The position numbers were made by a program, and so were the translations under genes. The notes beneath the pieces are model-generated. The model ran no database searches, was not told where the DNA came from, and saw only the letters and a list, made by a program, of their open reading frames with translations. This document shows, one piece after another, positions 45,099-53,618 of a DNA stretch of 64,000 nt. Source of the DNA: Anaerolineae bacterium (GTDB lineage: Bacteria; Chloroflexota; Anaerolineae; Aggregatilineales; Phototrophicaceae); contig JAJDZQ010000120.1 of the NCBI GenBank assembly GCA_022824565.1, forward strand, positions 1 to 64,000, given 5' to 3'. Numbering within the stretch: position 1 is the stretch's first letter; each line of letters begins with the position of its first letter.

Positions 45099-47369
45099 TC
45101 AACTGCGGTTGCGGTCGCCACCACTGCGATTGCTATCGCGGCGCGGACCACGGCGGTCGCCACCCCGGTTGCCATCGCGGCGCGGTCCACGGCGGTCGCC
45201 ACCACCCCCGCGGCGTCCACCCCCGCGCGAACCAGCGGCATCGCGGCGTTGGGCTTCTTCGACATCCCAGCCTTCCAGAACTGCCTGGCGGCTGAGGCGC
45301 ACTCGGCCCGTGCCATCGATATTGATGACCATGACCATGATTTCGTCGCCCACGCTGACTTCGTCTTCGACGCTTTTGACATGGTAATCCGCCAGCTGCG
45401 AGACATGCACCATGCCTTCCGAGCCGGGCAGAAATTCTACGAAAGCGCCGTAATTCTCGGTGCGCATCACCTTGCCGGTGTAGATATGACCCAGCTCGGG
45501 CTCTTGGACCATGGCTTTGATTTTCTCGATCGCGCGGTCGACTTCGGCGCCAGAATCGCCGGCCACATAGATCAAGCCGTCTTCTTGAATATCGACCTTG
45601 ACCTGATGCTCGTCTTGTAGCGCGCGCACATTCTTGCCGCCGGGACCAATGACTGCGCCGATCTTGTCGACAGCGATTTTGAAGCTCTCCATGCGCGGGG
45701 CAAAGTCGCTAAGCTTGGCGCGCCTCTGTGGCATGGCCGCCTGGATGACAGCGAGGATTTCCAGGCGAGCGTCTTTGGCTTGCGCCAGCGCTTGCCCCAT
45801 GATGTCGCGCGTTACGCCGGCGATCTTGATGTCCATTTGCAGCGCTGTGATGCCAGCCGCCGTGCCCGCGACCTTGAAGTCCATATCGCCAAGATGATCT
45901 TCCATACCCTGGATATCGGTCAATACAGCCAGCTTGTCGCCTTCTTTGATCAAGCCCATGGCGATGCCACCAACCGGATTTTTGATGGGCACGCCAGCAT
46001 CCAGCAGCGCCAGTGTGCTCCCGCAGACGCTGGCCATGGAGGTACTGCCGTTCGAGCTCATCACCTCGCTGACGAGGCGCAGGACATAGGGGAACTCCTC
46101 GGCTGGCGGTATCATGGCCAGCAAGGCTTTCTCCGCCAGCGCGCCATGTCCGATCTCGCGGCGGCGCGGACCACGCATCGGGTAGGTTTCGCCGGTGCTG
46201 TAGGGCGGGAAGTTATAATGGTGCATATACCGTTTGTCGTCTTCGGGGCTTAAGCCATCGAGGAATTGCGAATCGCGCGGGGTGCCCAACGTGGCGATGG
46301 TCAAGACCTGGGTTTCGCCGCGCATGAACAGGCCCGAGCCGTGAACTCGTGGCACGAGCCCGACTTCGGCAGCCAGCGCCCGGATGCTGGCATGATCGCG
46401 GCCATCGGGGCGGATGCCTTCATTGACGATGCGCCCACGCACGACTTTTTTCATCACCGAGTCATACGCGCGTTCGACATGCTTCAGGTTGATAGAGCTG
46501 TCGCCGGCTGCCTGGCGAGCGCTATAGTCCTCCAACAGCCCAGCCTGGATATCCCGCAGGGGTTGGCGGCGGGCGGCGCGGTCGCTGTGCGCAGACATAA
46601 TTTCGCGTATGGGCGCTTCGACCCTGGCGGAAACCTCGGCTTGCAGCGCTTCGCTGATGTCGTCTACAGAAGGCGCCTGTTTGTCTTTGCCGATCTCACC
46701 ACGGATGCGCTGTTGCAGGGCGATGATGTCTTGCACCGAGTCGTGCGCCAGGAACAGCGCTTCCAGCATGGTCGCTTCGTCGACCTGGTCGGCGTTGCAT
46801 TCCACCATGTTGATGGCTTCGGCTGTGCCAGAGACGCGCAAGTCGAGTGTGCTGTCAGCCATTTCGCTGTAAGTCGGGTTGACAAGCAATTCGCCATCGA
46901 CCAGACCGACGCGCGCGCCAGCAACCGGACCATTCCAGGGGATATCGGAGATCATCAGCGCGGTGCTGGCGGCGATGATGCCCAGCATATCGACATGATG
47001 CTCTTTGTCGTGAGAAAGCGACATCAGAATGACTTGCACATCGTTGCGCATATTTTTGGGGAATAGTGGACGCAGTGTGCGGTCGATGACGCGCGAGGTG
47101 AGGATTGCGCCTTCGGACGGTCGGCCTTCGCGGCGGAAGAAACCGCCCGGCACCCGTCCACCAGCATACATCTTTTCTTCGTAATCGACGCTGAGCGGGA
47201 AGAAATCCAGCCCCGAGCGCGGCGAGCCCATGGTCGTCGAACAAAATAGCATGGTATCGCCCATGCGCACAGTCACTGCGCCGCCGGCCTGCTGGGCAAG
47301 ACGTCCAGTCTCGATGATGACTTCTTTGCCGCCCACATGGCAGCGGTATTCGCGTATATCCAGTGTCAT
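45099..47369 (-). CDS. pnp: Polyribonucleotide nucleotidyltransferase (PNPase)
   Basis: A 756-residue phosphorolytic 3'-5' exoribonuclease. Two RNase PH-like domains (RRREIGHGALAEKALLAM is the catalytic segment, with MEDHLGDMDFKVAGTAAGITALQMDIK in the second), then KH (FKIAVDKIGAVIGPGGKNVRALQ) and S1 (GHIYTGKVMRTENYGAFVEFLPGSEGMVHVSQLADY) RNA-binding domains. The extra C-terminal tail (about 40 residues) is Arg/Gly/Asp-rich with a 13-residue repeat. GGAG precedes the start at 47369. It follows rpsO, the usual bacterial order. Confidence 0.97.
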   Translation of the reverse strand: MTLDIREYRCHVGGKEVIIETGRLAQQAGGAVTVRMGDTMLFCSTTMGSPRSGLDFFPLSVDYEEKMYAGGRVPGGFFRREGRPSEGAILTSRVIDRTLRPLFPKNMRNDVQVILMSLSHDKEHHVDMLGIIAASTALMISDIPWNGPVAGARVGLVDGELLVNPTYSEMADSTLDLRVSGTAEAINMVECNADQVDEATMLEALFLAHDSVQDIIALQQRIRGEIGKDKQAPSVDDISEALQAEVSARVEAPIREIMSAHSDRAARRQPLRDIQAGLLEDYSARQAAGDSSINLKHVERAYDSVMKKVVRGRIVNEGIRPDGRDHASIRALAAEVGLVPRVHGSGLFMRGETQVLTIATLGTPRDSQFLDGLSPEDDKRYMHHYNFPPYSTGETYPMRGPRRREIGHGALAEKALLAMIPPAEEFPYVLRLVSEVMSSNGSTSMASVCGSTLALLDAGVPIKNPVGGIAMGLIKEGDKLAVLTDIQGMEDHLGDMDFKVAGTAAGITALQMDIKIAGVTRDIMGQALAQAKDARLEILAVIQAAMPQRRAKLSDFAPRMESFKIAVDKIGAVIGPGGKNVRALQDEHQVKVDIQEDGLIYVAGDSGAEVDRAIEKIKAMVQEPELGHIYTGKVMRTENYGAFVEFLPGSEGMVHVSQLADYHVKSVEDEVSVGDEIMVMVINIDGTGRVRLSRQAVLEGWDVEEAQRRDAAGSRGGGRRGGGGDRRGPRRDGNRGGDRRGPRRDSNRSGGDRNRS

Positions 47370-47509
47370 ACAGTTCTCCATTGATTGAAGGCGCGCGCGC
47401 TGCTAGTGCGCAGGCACCGGGCGTCCACAGCTGTAGACGCATTGGCTTTGGGTTGATGAATTGCCTTTCGGCGTTGTCGTAATGCGGTTGTGCAGGGCAA
47501 GCTGGTTCA

Positions 47510-47779
47510 TCAGCGGCGCAAGCCAAGCCGCGCCAGCAGCTCCCGATAGACTTCTGGCTGTTTGCGCGCGATGTACTTCAGGTGGCGGCGACGCTGTCCG
47601 ACCAGCTTCAGCAAGCCGCGCCGCGAATGTTCATCGTGGCTGTGCACCTTCAGATGCTCTGTCAATTGCAAGATTCGATGGGTGAGCAGCGCGATCTGCA
47701 CCTCGGGCGAGCCGGTGTCGCCGGCTTCGCGAGCATAGTCTTTGATAATCTGCGTCTTTGTTGCTTTATCCAATGGCAT
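47510..47779 (-). CDS. rpsO: Small ribosomal subunit protein uS15
   Basis: An 89-residue S15: [32 protein letters not shown] and the C-terminal [26 protein letters not shown]; binds 16S rRNA. The start MPLDKAT was chosen by family length; the frame extends to 47878 without similarity. GGAAAG lies just upstream. Own strong promoter; pnp follows after 140 bp. Confidence 0.97.
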   Translation of the reverse strand: MPLDKATKTQIIKDYAREAGDTGSPEVQIALLTHRILQLTEHLKVHSHDEHSRRGLLKLVGQRRRHLKYIARKQPEVYRELLARLGLRR

Positions 47780-47805
47780 GCTTTCCGTCCCTTCGCTAGC
47801 CACCA

Positions 47806-47829
47806 GACAGGCAGGAGCGGTTGCCTGTC
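47806..47829 (-). promoter_or_regulatory. Hairpin in the rpsO leader
   Basis: A perfect 7-bp stem, GACAGGC (47806-47812) with GCCTGTC (47823-47829) and a 10-nt loop, in the roughly 65-nt leader before the ribosome site. S15 regulates its own mRNA in several bacteria; this hairpin could be such a site. Confidence 0.4.
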
Positions 47830-47849
47830 GGTCATAGATAAACGGGGCG

Positions 47850-47878
47850 ATTATAGCAGCGTGCCCAGCGGGTGGCAA
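47850..47878 (-). promoter_or_regulatory. Strong promoter of rpsO-pnp
   Basis: Minus strand TTGCCA, 17 nt ending TGC, TATAAT, just after the stop of the NYN gene. Confidence 0.7.
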
Positions 47879-47885
47879 GTGTCAG

Positions 47886-50036
47886 CTAGCTGGTGGCTTC
47901 TTGGATTTCGTCAACATCGTCATTGGCGACCAGCTTCACCGTATGATGCGTGCGGAACAAGCTGAAATGGTCGGTTCTGCCCGGCAGCGGGTTTAGCACA
48001 TTCTCGCTGCGCATGATGGACAGCCACAGCCCGACATCCCAAGCGCTATTGAGCTGCAGCGCAACTGCCTCGTGCGTGATTCCGTCGTTGTTTCGATACA
48101 TTGCCAGCAGCACACGCACAAATTCGTCGCGCTCGGCCAGCAGCGCCGCCACAAACGGGTTGGCCTCGTTCAGCTCGATGCCTTTGGTGTTGTAGTCGCT
48201 GCGCGGGTTGGCATATTCGTTGACGCTGACCATTTCGTTGACCAGCAAGTATTCCACCGCATTTTGGAATGCCATACCGCCATCATGTTCGCGCAGCCGT
48301 TTGTGCAGGCTGCCCAGTGGACACCAGGCGAAGTTGCGAAAGCTGGTAAATTGCTGGACGCTGATGACTATGCGGGCGACCATGCGCGCGACATCGCTGT
48401 CGTTCTCGTACATCTGGTGCGGCGGCACGCCTTTCCACCTCTGCGCGCTGATATCGATATTAACCGGCTCGGCTTCTGGCTGAGACATGGGCAGTGGTTC
48501 GCGCGTTTCTGGCAGGCAGATGACGGGCACGAGGTCGTCCGGGTTGTGGCGATGGGGCACGAGCTCGCGCTGCAAGACGCGTTCGCGCACCAGGCAGTCG
48601 ATCCAGTGCGAGCGCCATTGGTCGCTGTCGTTCATGCCCGGGCGGTCGAGGTCGCGCTCCATGGCGATGCCCTTGAGCAAGAAGCCGTAGTTGACATATT
48701 CCCAGTTGCGCGTGGCGAGTGTATTGGCGACGCGGCGGACCAGACGATTGACGATCAGCAGGGTCTTGTCGACGACAGGATGCTGAAAGTTCAAGCCAAT
48801 GGCACCCGGCGCAGCTTGCTCGGCCAATATGCCCAGAGACGAGGCTTGCGAAACCAGGTCTTGCCCGCGCTCACGCGAAATGACATCGCCGACATCGTTG
48901 AGTTGCGCAATGAGATCGTCGACCGTGATGGTCATTTGTGGGTTAGCGGCGCTCAGGCGAAAGTACTGGATGATGACGCTGGACCACTGCGAAGGGATGA
49001 AGCTTTCGGTGTCGTGCTCGGTCTCGACAACGCTGAGCGACTGATGGGTGCGCATATCGGTGAAGTCATCAATATAGTCCAGCCGCAGCGAGGGATGCTC
49101 TTGCAACAAGCGGCCCGTGCTGCCGCGCACGCCCCAAACGACCACGGTCTTGCGCTTTTGCAGCAGGGTGTTGATGACATCATTAAAGTCGCGGTCGCCC
49201 GTCGCCAATATGATGACATCGCCCGACTCGGGATAATCGGCATCGGCCAAGACATCGCGGGCGATGCGGATATCGGCGCTTTGCTTGCCAGGCAGATGAA
49301 AAACGGGGTCGATATTCGACTTCATCAGACGCGACGGAGCATCATCCGCCACTTCGCGGCCACCACTATCGACCAGCGGCGGCAAGGCCCCTCGTTGACC
49401 CCAGGGCGCATAAGCCGCTGTCTTGACCAACTGGCCGTGCGCCTGGGCTTGGGAAACCATGCGGTCGATTAGATGATCCAGGTTGACAACATAGCCCTGC
49501 TCGTTGAGGCTGATAGAGATATTTTCAAAGTCGATGTAAACCGCGACATTCTTGATCTTCTGGATGCCAACCAGCGAGTCGAGACGTTGAACGACAATGC
49601 GGTCATGCAACGAACCGAAATCCAGCGCAGCCTCGTCGCTTCCCCAGAGCCGAATGCGCGAATTGGCGGAGAAGTTGATCTGTGGCAGCAGCCCCAGCAG
49701 ATCGTTGCGCCTGGTCGCCATGATGAGCCAACTCAACGGCGTATGTTCGGGCGGGAAGAACTCCGCTTGCAGACATTGGTTGGCGCGCGCCGGCTCTGTG
49801 ATGTCAAAAGTTTCGTAGCCGGCATTCTGAAAGATGGCGACTGTTTCTTTGGGCAGTCTGGCGTTTTCTGCGCTCCAACTGGCAAAAGCGATCGCCCGCA
49901 AAAGGGTCGATTCGATCAAGCCGGCCACCATGATGGCGTTGGCGCGGATCGCGACCGCCAATTCCTGCAAGTCGACTTTGCTATCGGCAGCGTAGTCAAG
50001 CAGATCATCTACATCTACGAGCAAGTAAGCTTTCAT
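47886..50036 (-). CDS. NYN-domain (LabA/DUF88-like) protein with a second degenerate NYN domain
   Basis: A 716-residue protein. Residues 163-300 form a NYN/PIN-like nuclease domain with the four expected acidic positions: AVYIDFENIS (Asp169), ADIRIARD (Asp255, Asp261) and IILATGDRDFNDVI (Asp281, Asp283). The first 160 residues seem a diverged copy of the same fold: AYLLVDVDDLLDY aligns with the first motif and LIMATRRNDLLGLL with the third, but GDRD is replaced by RRND. Two further regions (about 350-440 and 580-690) are helical and may be winged-helix RNA-binding modules. GGAAAAAGAAG lies upstream. Position between proS and rpsO-pnp suggests RNA processing or decay; no function is proven. 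Confidence 0.7.
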   Translation of the reverse strand: MKAYLLVDVDDLLDYAADSKVDLQELAVAIRANAIMVAGLIESTLLRAIAFASWSAENARLPKETVAIFQNAGYETFDITEPARANQCLQAEFFPPEHTPLSWLIMATRRNDLLGLLPQINFSANSRIRLWGSDEAALDFGSLHDRIVVQRLDSLVGIQKIKNVAVYIDFENISISLNEQGYVVNLDHLIDRMVSQAQAHGQLVKTAAYAPWGQRGALPPLVDSGGREVADDAPSRLMKSNIDPVFHLPGKQSADIRIARDVLADADYPESGDVIILATGDRDFNDVINTLLQKRKTVVVWGVRGSTGRLLQEHPSLRLDYIDDFTDMRTHQSLSVVETEHDTESFIPSQWSSVIIQYFRLSAANPQMTITVDDLIAQLNDVGDVISRERGQDLVSQASSLGILAEQAAPGAIGLNFQHPVVDKTLLIVNRLVRRVANTLATRNWEYVNYGFLLKGIAMERDLDRPGMNDSDQWRSHWIDCLVRERVLQRELVPHRHNPDDLVPVICLPETREPLPMSQPEAEPVNIDISAQRWKGVPPHQMYENDSDVARMVARIVISVQQFTSFRNFAWCPLGSLHKRLREHDGGMAFQNAVEYLLVNEMVSVNEYANPRSDYNTKGIELNEANPFVAALLAERDEFVRVLLAMYRNNDGITHEAVALQLNSAWDVGLWLSIMRSENVLNPLPGRTDHFSLFRTHHTVKLVANDDVDEIQEATS

Positions 50037-50207
50037 CTTCTTTTTCCAATAATCACGAACCCGCTATGCCCAAATGAATCAACAGCATCAACCCCGCTGT
50101 GTTCATGTGGCGGCGCGAGAATTCAGTTTACGATATGTTCTGCGCTGGAAAATCATCTCATCGTAACAATAAATCTGGGTTGCTTCTCCCCCCATATTTC
50201 AACAGCC

Positions 50208-50236
50208 AGTTTACAGCAAAAAACCGATTGTGTCAA
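50208..50236 (-). promoter_or_regulatory. Consensus promoter of the NYN gene
   Basis: Minus strand TTGACA, 17 nt, TAAACT in an AT-rich 256-bp gap after proS. It predicts a leader of about 165 nt, within which TTACGAT/ATCGTAA can pair. No gene is present in the gap. Confidence 0.65.
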
Positions 50237-50292
50237 AATTCACAATAGCGAAAGCCTTAGAACATCGTTAGCATTTCGCGTCGTCAACGAGA

Positions 50293-51735
50293 TCAATACG
50301 CTTTGGCGAACAAAGCCACCCTGTCGGCGCTATCACCAGATAGGATGCAGCTGCCCGCGCGCTCTGGCTGGTCGAATGGAAAGCAGCGGATGGTCGCGCC
50401 AGTCTCGTCTTTGACCCGTTGTTCATCGGCATCGCTGCCCGCCCAGGCTGCCCTCGCCCACTCGCCCGCTTCGATAACTTCGCGAAGCTGCGCATAATCG
50501 TCGACATCGACAATATGCGCATCGCAAAAGGCGCGAGCATCATCCAGCAGACTGCGCTGAATATCGGCGAGCAGGTCGCGTACGACATTTGTTATACCCG
50601 CCTGGGGGACAAATTGCTTACCTGCCCGGCCAGGAATATCGCGCCGCGCAAGCACCGCATTGTCGTTTTCTACATCTTTGGGACCGATCTCCATGCGCAC
50701 CGGCACACCGCGCATCTCCCAGTCATTGAACTTGAAGCCGGGCGATTGGCCCTCGCGCCGATCGACATGGACACGAATGCAAGCCGCCACCAGCTCTGCG
50801 CGCAGACGTTCGACCGCATCCATGACAACGTTGCGTTGGGCGTCGCGGCGGATGATCGGCACAATCACCACTTGATAGGGTGCCAGCTTGGGTGGCAAGC
50901 GCAAGCCTTTGTCATCGCCATGAGTCATGACGACAGCGCCCACCATGCGTGTGCTCAGCCCCCAGCTGGTCGTCCAGCAATACTCTTGCACATTATTCTC
51001 GGACAGGTAGTGGATGTCGAAAGCTTTGGCGAAGTTCTGCCCCAAATTGTGGCTGGTGCCCGATTGCAGCGCTCGCTTATCGCGCATCATGGCTTCGATT
51101 GTGTAGGTGCGCAAGGCGCCCGCAAAGCGCTCCATGCGGCTCTTTTCGCCTTTGATCACCGGTATCGCCGCGTCTTCCACGGCGAATTCGGCATAGATAT
51201 CCAGCATCTGGCGCGTTTCGGCTTCGGCTTCGGCATGGGTGGCATGGGCGGTGTGCCCTTCTTGCCACAAGAACTCGGCAGTGCGCAAGAAAGGCCGCGT
51301 GCGCAGCTCCCAGCGGACAACATTTGCCCACTGGTTGATCAGCAGCGGCAGGTCGCGGTATGACTGAATCCAGTCGCTGAACGCCTCGCCGATGACTGTC
51401 TCCGATGTTGGGCGCACGACCAGCGGCTCTTCCAGTTTTTTGCCGCCAGCGTGGGTGACGACCGCCAGCTCGGGGCTGAAGCCTTCGACATGTTCCGCCT
51501 CGCGCTTGATATAACTTTCTGGGATAAAGAGCGGAAAATATGCATTCTGATGGCCAGTGGCTTTGAACCGTCTGTCCAGCCCGGCTTTGATGCCTTCCCA
51601 GATTTCGTAGCCATAGGGCTTGATGATGACACAGCCGCGCACTGGCGACGGAGCAGCCAGATCGGCGCGATACACGATCTCGTTGTACCAGCGCGAAAAG
51701 TCTTCGCTCTGCGCGGTTACAGCTTGTTCAGCCAT
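50293..51735 (-). CDS. proS: Prolyl-tRNA synthetase, archaeal/eukaryote (ProS type 3) form
   Basis: A 480-residue class II synthetase. WYNEIVYRADLA, then GCVIIKPYGYEIWE (motif 1), WELRTRPFLRTAEFLWQEGHTAHAT (motif 2) and an anticodon-binding domain (QVVIVPIIRR). It lacks the roughly 180-residue insertion domain that edits Ala-tRNA(Pro) in bacterial-type ProS, and it ends in the extra C-terminal domain ending DRVALFAKAY, typical of the type 3 (eukaryote-like) enzyme. It charges tRNA(Pro). A consensus -10 lies in the upstream gap. Confidence 0.95.
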   Translation of the reverse strand: MAEQAVTAQSEDFSRWYNEIVYRADLAAPSPVRGCVIIKPYGYEIWEGIKAGLDRRFKATGHQNAYFPLFIPESYIKREAEHVEGFSPELAVVTHAGGKKLEEPLVVRPTSETVIGEAFSDWIQSYRDLPLLINQWANVVRWELRTRPFLRTAEFLWQEGHTAHATHAEAEAETRQMLDIYAEFAVEDAAIPVIKGEKSRMERFAGALRTYTIEAMMRDKRALQSGTSHNLGQNFAKAFDIHYLSENNVQEYCWTTSWGLSTRMVGAVVMTHGDDKGLRLPPKLAPYQVVIVPIIRRDAQRNVVMDAVERLRAELVAACIRVHVDRREGQSPGFKFNDWEMRGVPVRMEIGPKDVENDNAVLARRDIPGRAGKQFVPQAGITNVVRDLLADIQRSLLDDARAFCDAHIVDVDDYAQLREVIEAGEWARAAWAGSDADEQRVKDETGATIRCFPFDQPERAGSCILSGDSADRVALFAKAY

Positions 51736-51782
51736 GCGGCGTCCTTCCCAAGTTGCGGCGCTGCCAACTGCAGGCCAGGGGC

Positions 51783-51788
51783 ATTATA
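51783..51788 (-). promoter_or_regulatory. Candidate -10 of proS
   Basis: Minus strand TATAAT about 50 nt before the proS start, after the MazG-like stop; the -35 (CTGTGA) is weak. Confidence 0.45.
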
Positions 51789-51805
51789 CAGGCTGCTGAT
51801 GGAAT

Positions 51806-52138
51806 TCACAGACCCGAAGGCGCGTCATCTCCAGCGGGCGCTGCCCAGTCGCGCGATCGATTCTTCTGCAGTTTGCGCATCACCGCCTCGCCCAGATCGA
51901 TGCCGCTGAGGCTCGCCAACTGCAAGAGGTAGAGCATGACATCAGCCAGTTCTTCAGCCAAAGCTTCGGGCTGCTGTGCCGCTTCGCTCCATTGAAAATG
52001 TTCCAGCACTTCGCTTGCTTCCAGCGCCAGCGAGATGGCCAGGCTGCGCGGAGTCTGCTGCTTGGGAGAATCGGCAGCGAGCCAGCCTTTGCTTTTGACA
52101 AAGGCATGCATCTCGCGGGTGAGCGTATCCAGGTCCAT
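51806..52138 (-). CDS. MazG-like nucleotide pyrophosphohydrolase
   Basis: A 110-residue all-helical NTP pyrophosphatase: SLALEASEVLEHFQW and EELADVMLYLLQLA provide the ExxE and ExxD metal sites of the MazG/RS21-C6 superfamily. Such enzymes cleave (d)NTPs, including damaged nucleotides. The start MDLDTLTREM (52138) follows family length. It is 7 bp after the sugar-phosphate transferase gene's stop, so it is probably co-transcribed. Confidence 0.85.
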   Translation of the reverse strand: MDLDTLTREMHAFVKSKGWLAADSPKQQTPRSLAISLALEASEVLEHFQWSEAAQQPEALAEELADVMLYLLQLASLSGIDLGEAVMRKLQKNRSRDWAAPAGDDAPSGL

Positions 52139-52145
52139 ATCGGCT

Positions 52146-53618
52146 TTAGTAGGCGTTGCGGTTGGAGCGCGTGATGGTCTGCCAGATGGTGCGGATGATG
52201 ATGACGATATCCAGCCACAGCGACCAGTTTTCGACATAGTGGCGGTCAAATTCGGTGCGCAGCGCGATGGAAGTATCCCCGCGCAGGCCATTGACCTGCG
52301 CCCAGCCAGTCATGCCGGCTTTCTCGCGGTGGCGCATCATATAATCGGGTATCTGACGCCCAAACTCTTGCACATACATTGGTCGTTCTGGGCGTGGACC
52401 GACCAGGCTCATCTGGCCGAGCAGGACATTGATCAGTTGCGGGATTTCGTCCCAGTTGTTGCCGCGCATGTAACGCCCCAGGCGGGTGACCCGTTCATCA
52501 TTTTCGACCGTCCAGGTGCGGCCCGTGTTTTCGGCATCGGCGCGCATAGAGCGGAATTTGATCATCGGGAAGGGGCGGCCATCCAAGCCCATGCGCACTT
52601 GCGAATAAAAGACCGACCCGCGTGACTCCATGCGGATCAGCAGCGCTGTCAGCAGCATCAACGGCGACAGAATAATCAAACCCAGGCCAGCGCCAAACAG
52701 ATCCATGGCTCGCTTGAGACTCAGCTTCCAGCCGCGCAGCGCGATATCTCGCACGGTCAGCAGCGCCATGCCGCCCAGGTCATCGACATTCAAGTCGCCC
52801 ACGACATAAGAAAACATGTCAGGGAAGACTTTGATATCGACTTTGCCTCGCTGGCACAGTTCAATCAAGTCCAGCACTTCGCCCCGTCGGTAGTCTGTCA
52901 GCGCGACAATCACCTGCTCGACTCCCAGGTCATCTATCAGGCGGGGAATATCGCCATATACGCCGATGAAGGGATAACCCAGCATTTCTCCTTGTTTTGG
53001 CTCGGCCGTGACGATGCCTACGATGGCATAACCGAGCTCGGGGTTGTTGCGGATGTGGTTCGTGATGTCATGGGCGAAGTGTCCATCGCCGACGATCAGC
53101 AGGTTGTCGCGTACCACGCCCCGCCGCCGCAGCAGAGTCCACAGCCGGCGATGCACCTCGCGCCCCAGGACTGTGAAGATGACGCTGAAGAACCAGACAT
53201 AAAACAGCAGGCTGCGTGGATAGGCTGTTTCCAGCGCTGTATTTTGCAGCAGAAATTCTTGCATGCCACTGGCCAACAGGGTGCCCAGCGTGACTGTACC
53301 GACGACACTGCGCAGTTGGTCGATGCGGCTAAAAGCGCGCTTGAGATGATACAGCTGCGAGAAATAAAACATGGCCAGCACAGTCGCGGTATGCAGAATG
53401 ATGGTGGGCAGGTATTGCAAAGGCGCGGGCTGTTCGCGTGGGCGGGCAAAGAATGGCAAAGATTCGCGGGCTTCATAGCCAGCCAGAAATGCCAGCACCA
53501 GCATGATGGCGTCTACCAACAGCAGCGTAGCCGTCGAAAGTGTCTTGAGGTGGTCGTTGCTGAGGCTGAGCGAGCGCGGGCGTATGGTGTTTACGTCGGT
53601 CGGCGGATTTCCTGCCAT
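52146..53618 (-). CDS. Polyprenyl-phosphate sugar-1-phosphate transferase (WbaP/CpsE-like)
   Basis: A 490-residue initiating glycosyltransferase: four N-terminal helices, a central nucleotide-binding-like CoA domain (VVRDNLLIVGDGHFAHDI), a fifth helix (LSPLMLLTALLIRMESRGSVFYSQVRMG) and the conserved bacterial sugar transferase domain (FRSMRADAE, then NNWDEIPQLINVLLGQMSLVGPRPERP). It moves a sugar phosphate to undecaprenyl phosphate to start exopolysaccharide or O-antigen synthesis. The start at 53618 has an excellent AAAGGAGGT 9 nt upstream and overlaps the GT2 gene by 28 bp. Confidence 0.9.
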   Translation of the reverse strand: MAGNPPTDVNTIRPRSLSLSNDHLKTLSTATLLLVDAIMLVLAFLAGYEARESLPFFARPREQPAPLQYLPTIILHTATVLAMFYFSQLYHLKRAFSRIDQLRSVVGTVTLGTLLASGMQEFLLQNTALETAYPRSLLFYVWFFSVIFTVLGREVHRRLWTLLRRRGVVRDNLLIVGDGHFAHDITNHIRNNPELGYAIVGIVTAEPKQGEMLGYPFIGVYGDIPRLIDDLGVEQVIVALTDYRRGEVLDLIELCQRGKVDIKVFPDMFSYVVGDLNVDDLGGMALLTVRDIALRGWKLSLKRAMDLFGAGLGLIILSPLMLLTALLIRMESRGSVFYSQVRMGLDGRPFPMIKFRSMRADAENTGRTWTVENDERVTRLGRYMRGNNWDEIPQLINVLLGQMSLVGPRPERPMYVQEFGRQIPDYMMRHREKAGMTGWAQVNGLRGDTSIALRTEFDRHYVENWSLWLDIVIIIRTIWQTITRSNRNAY

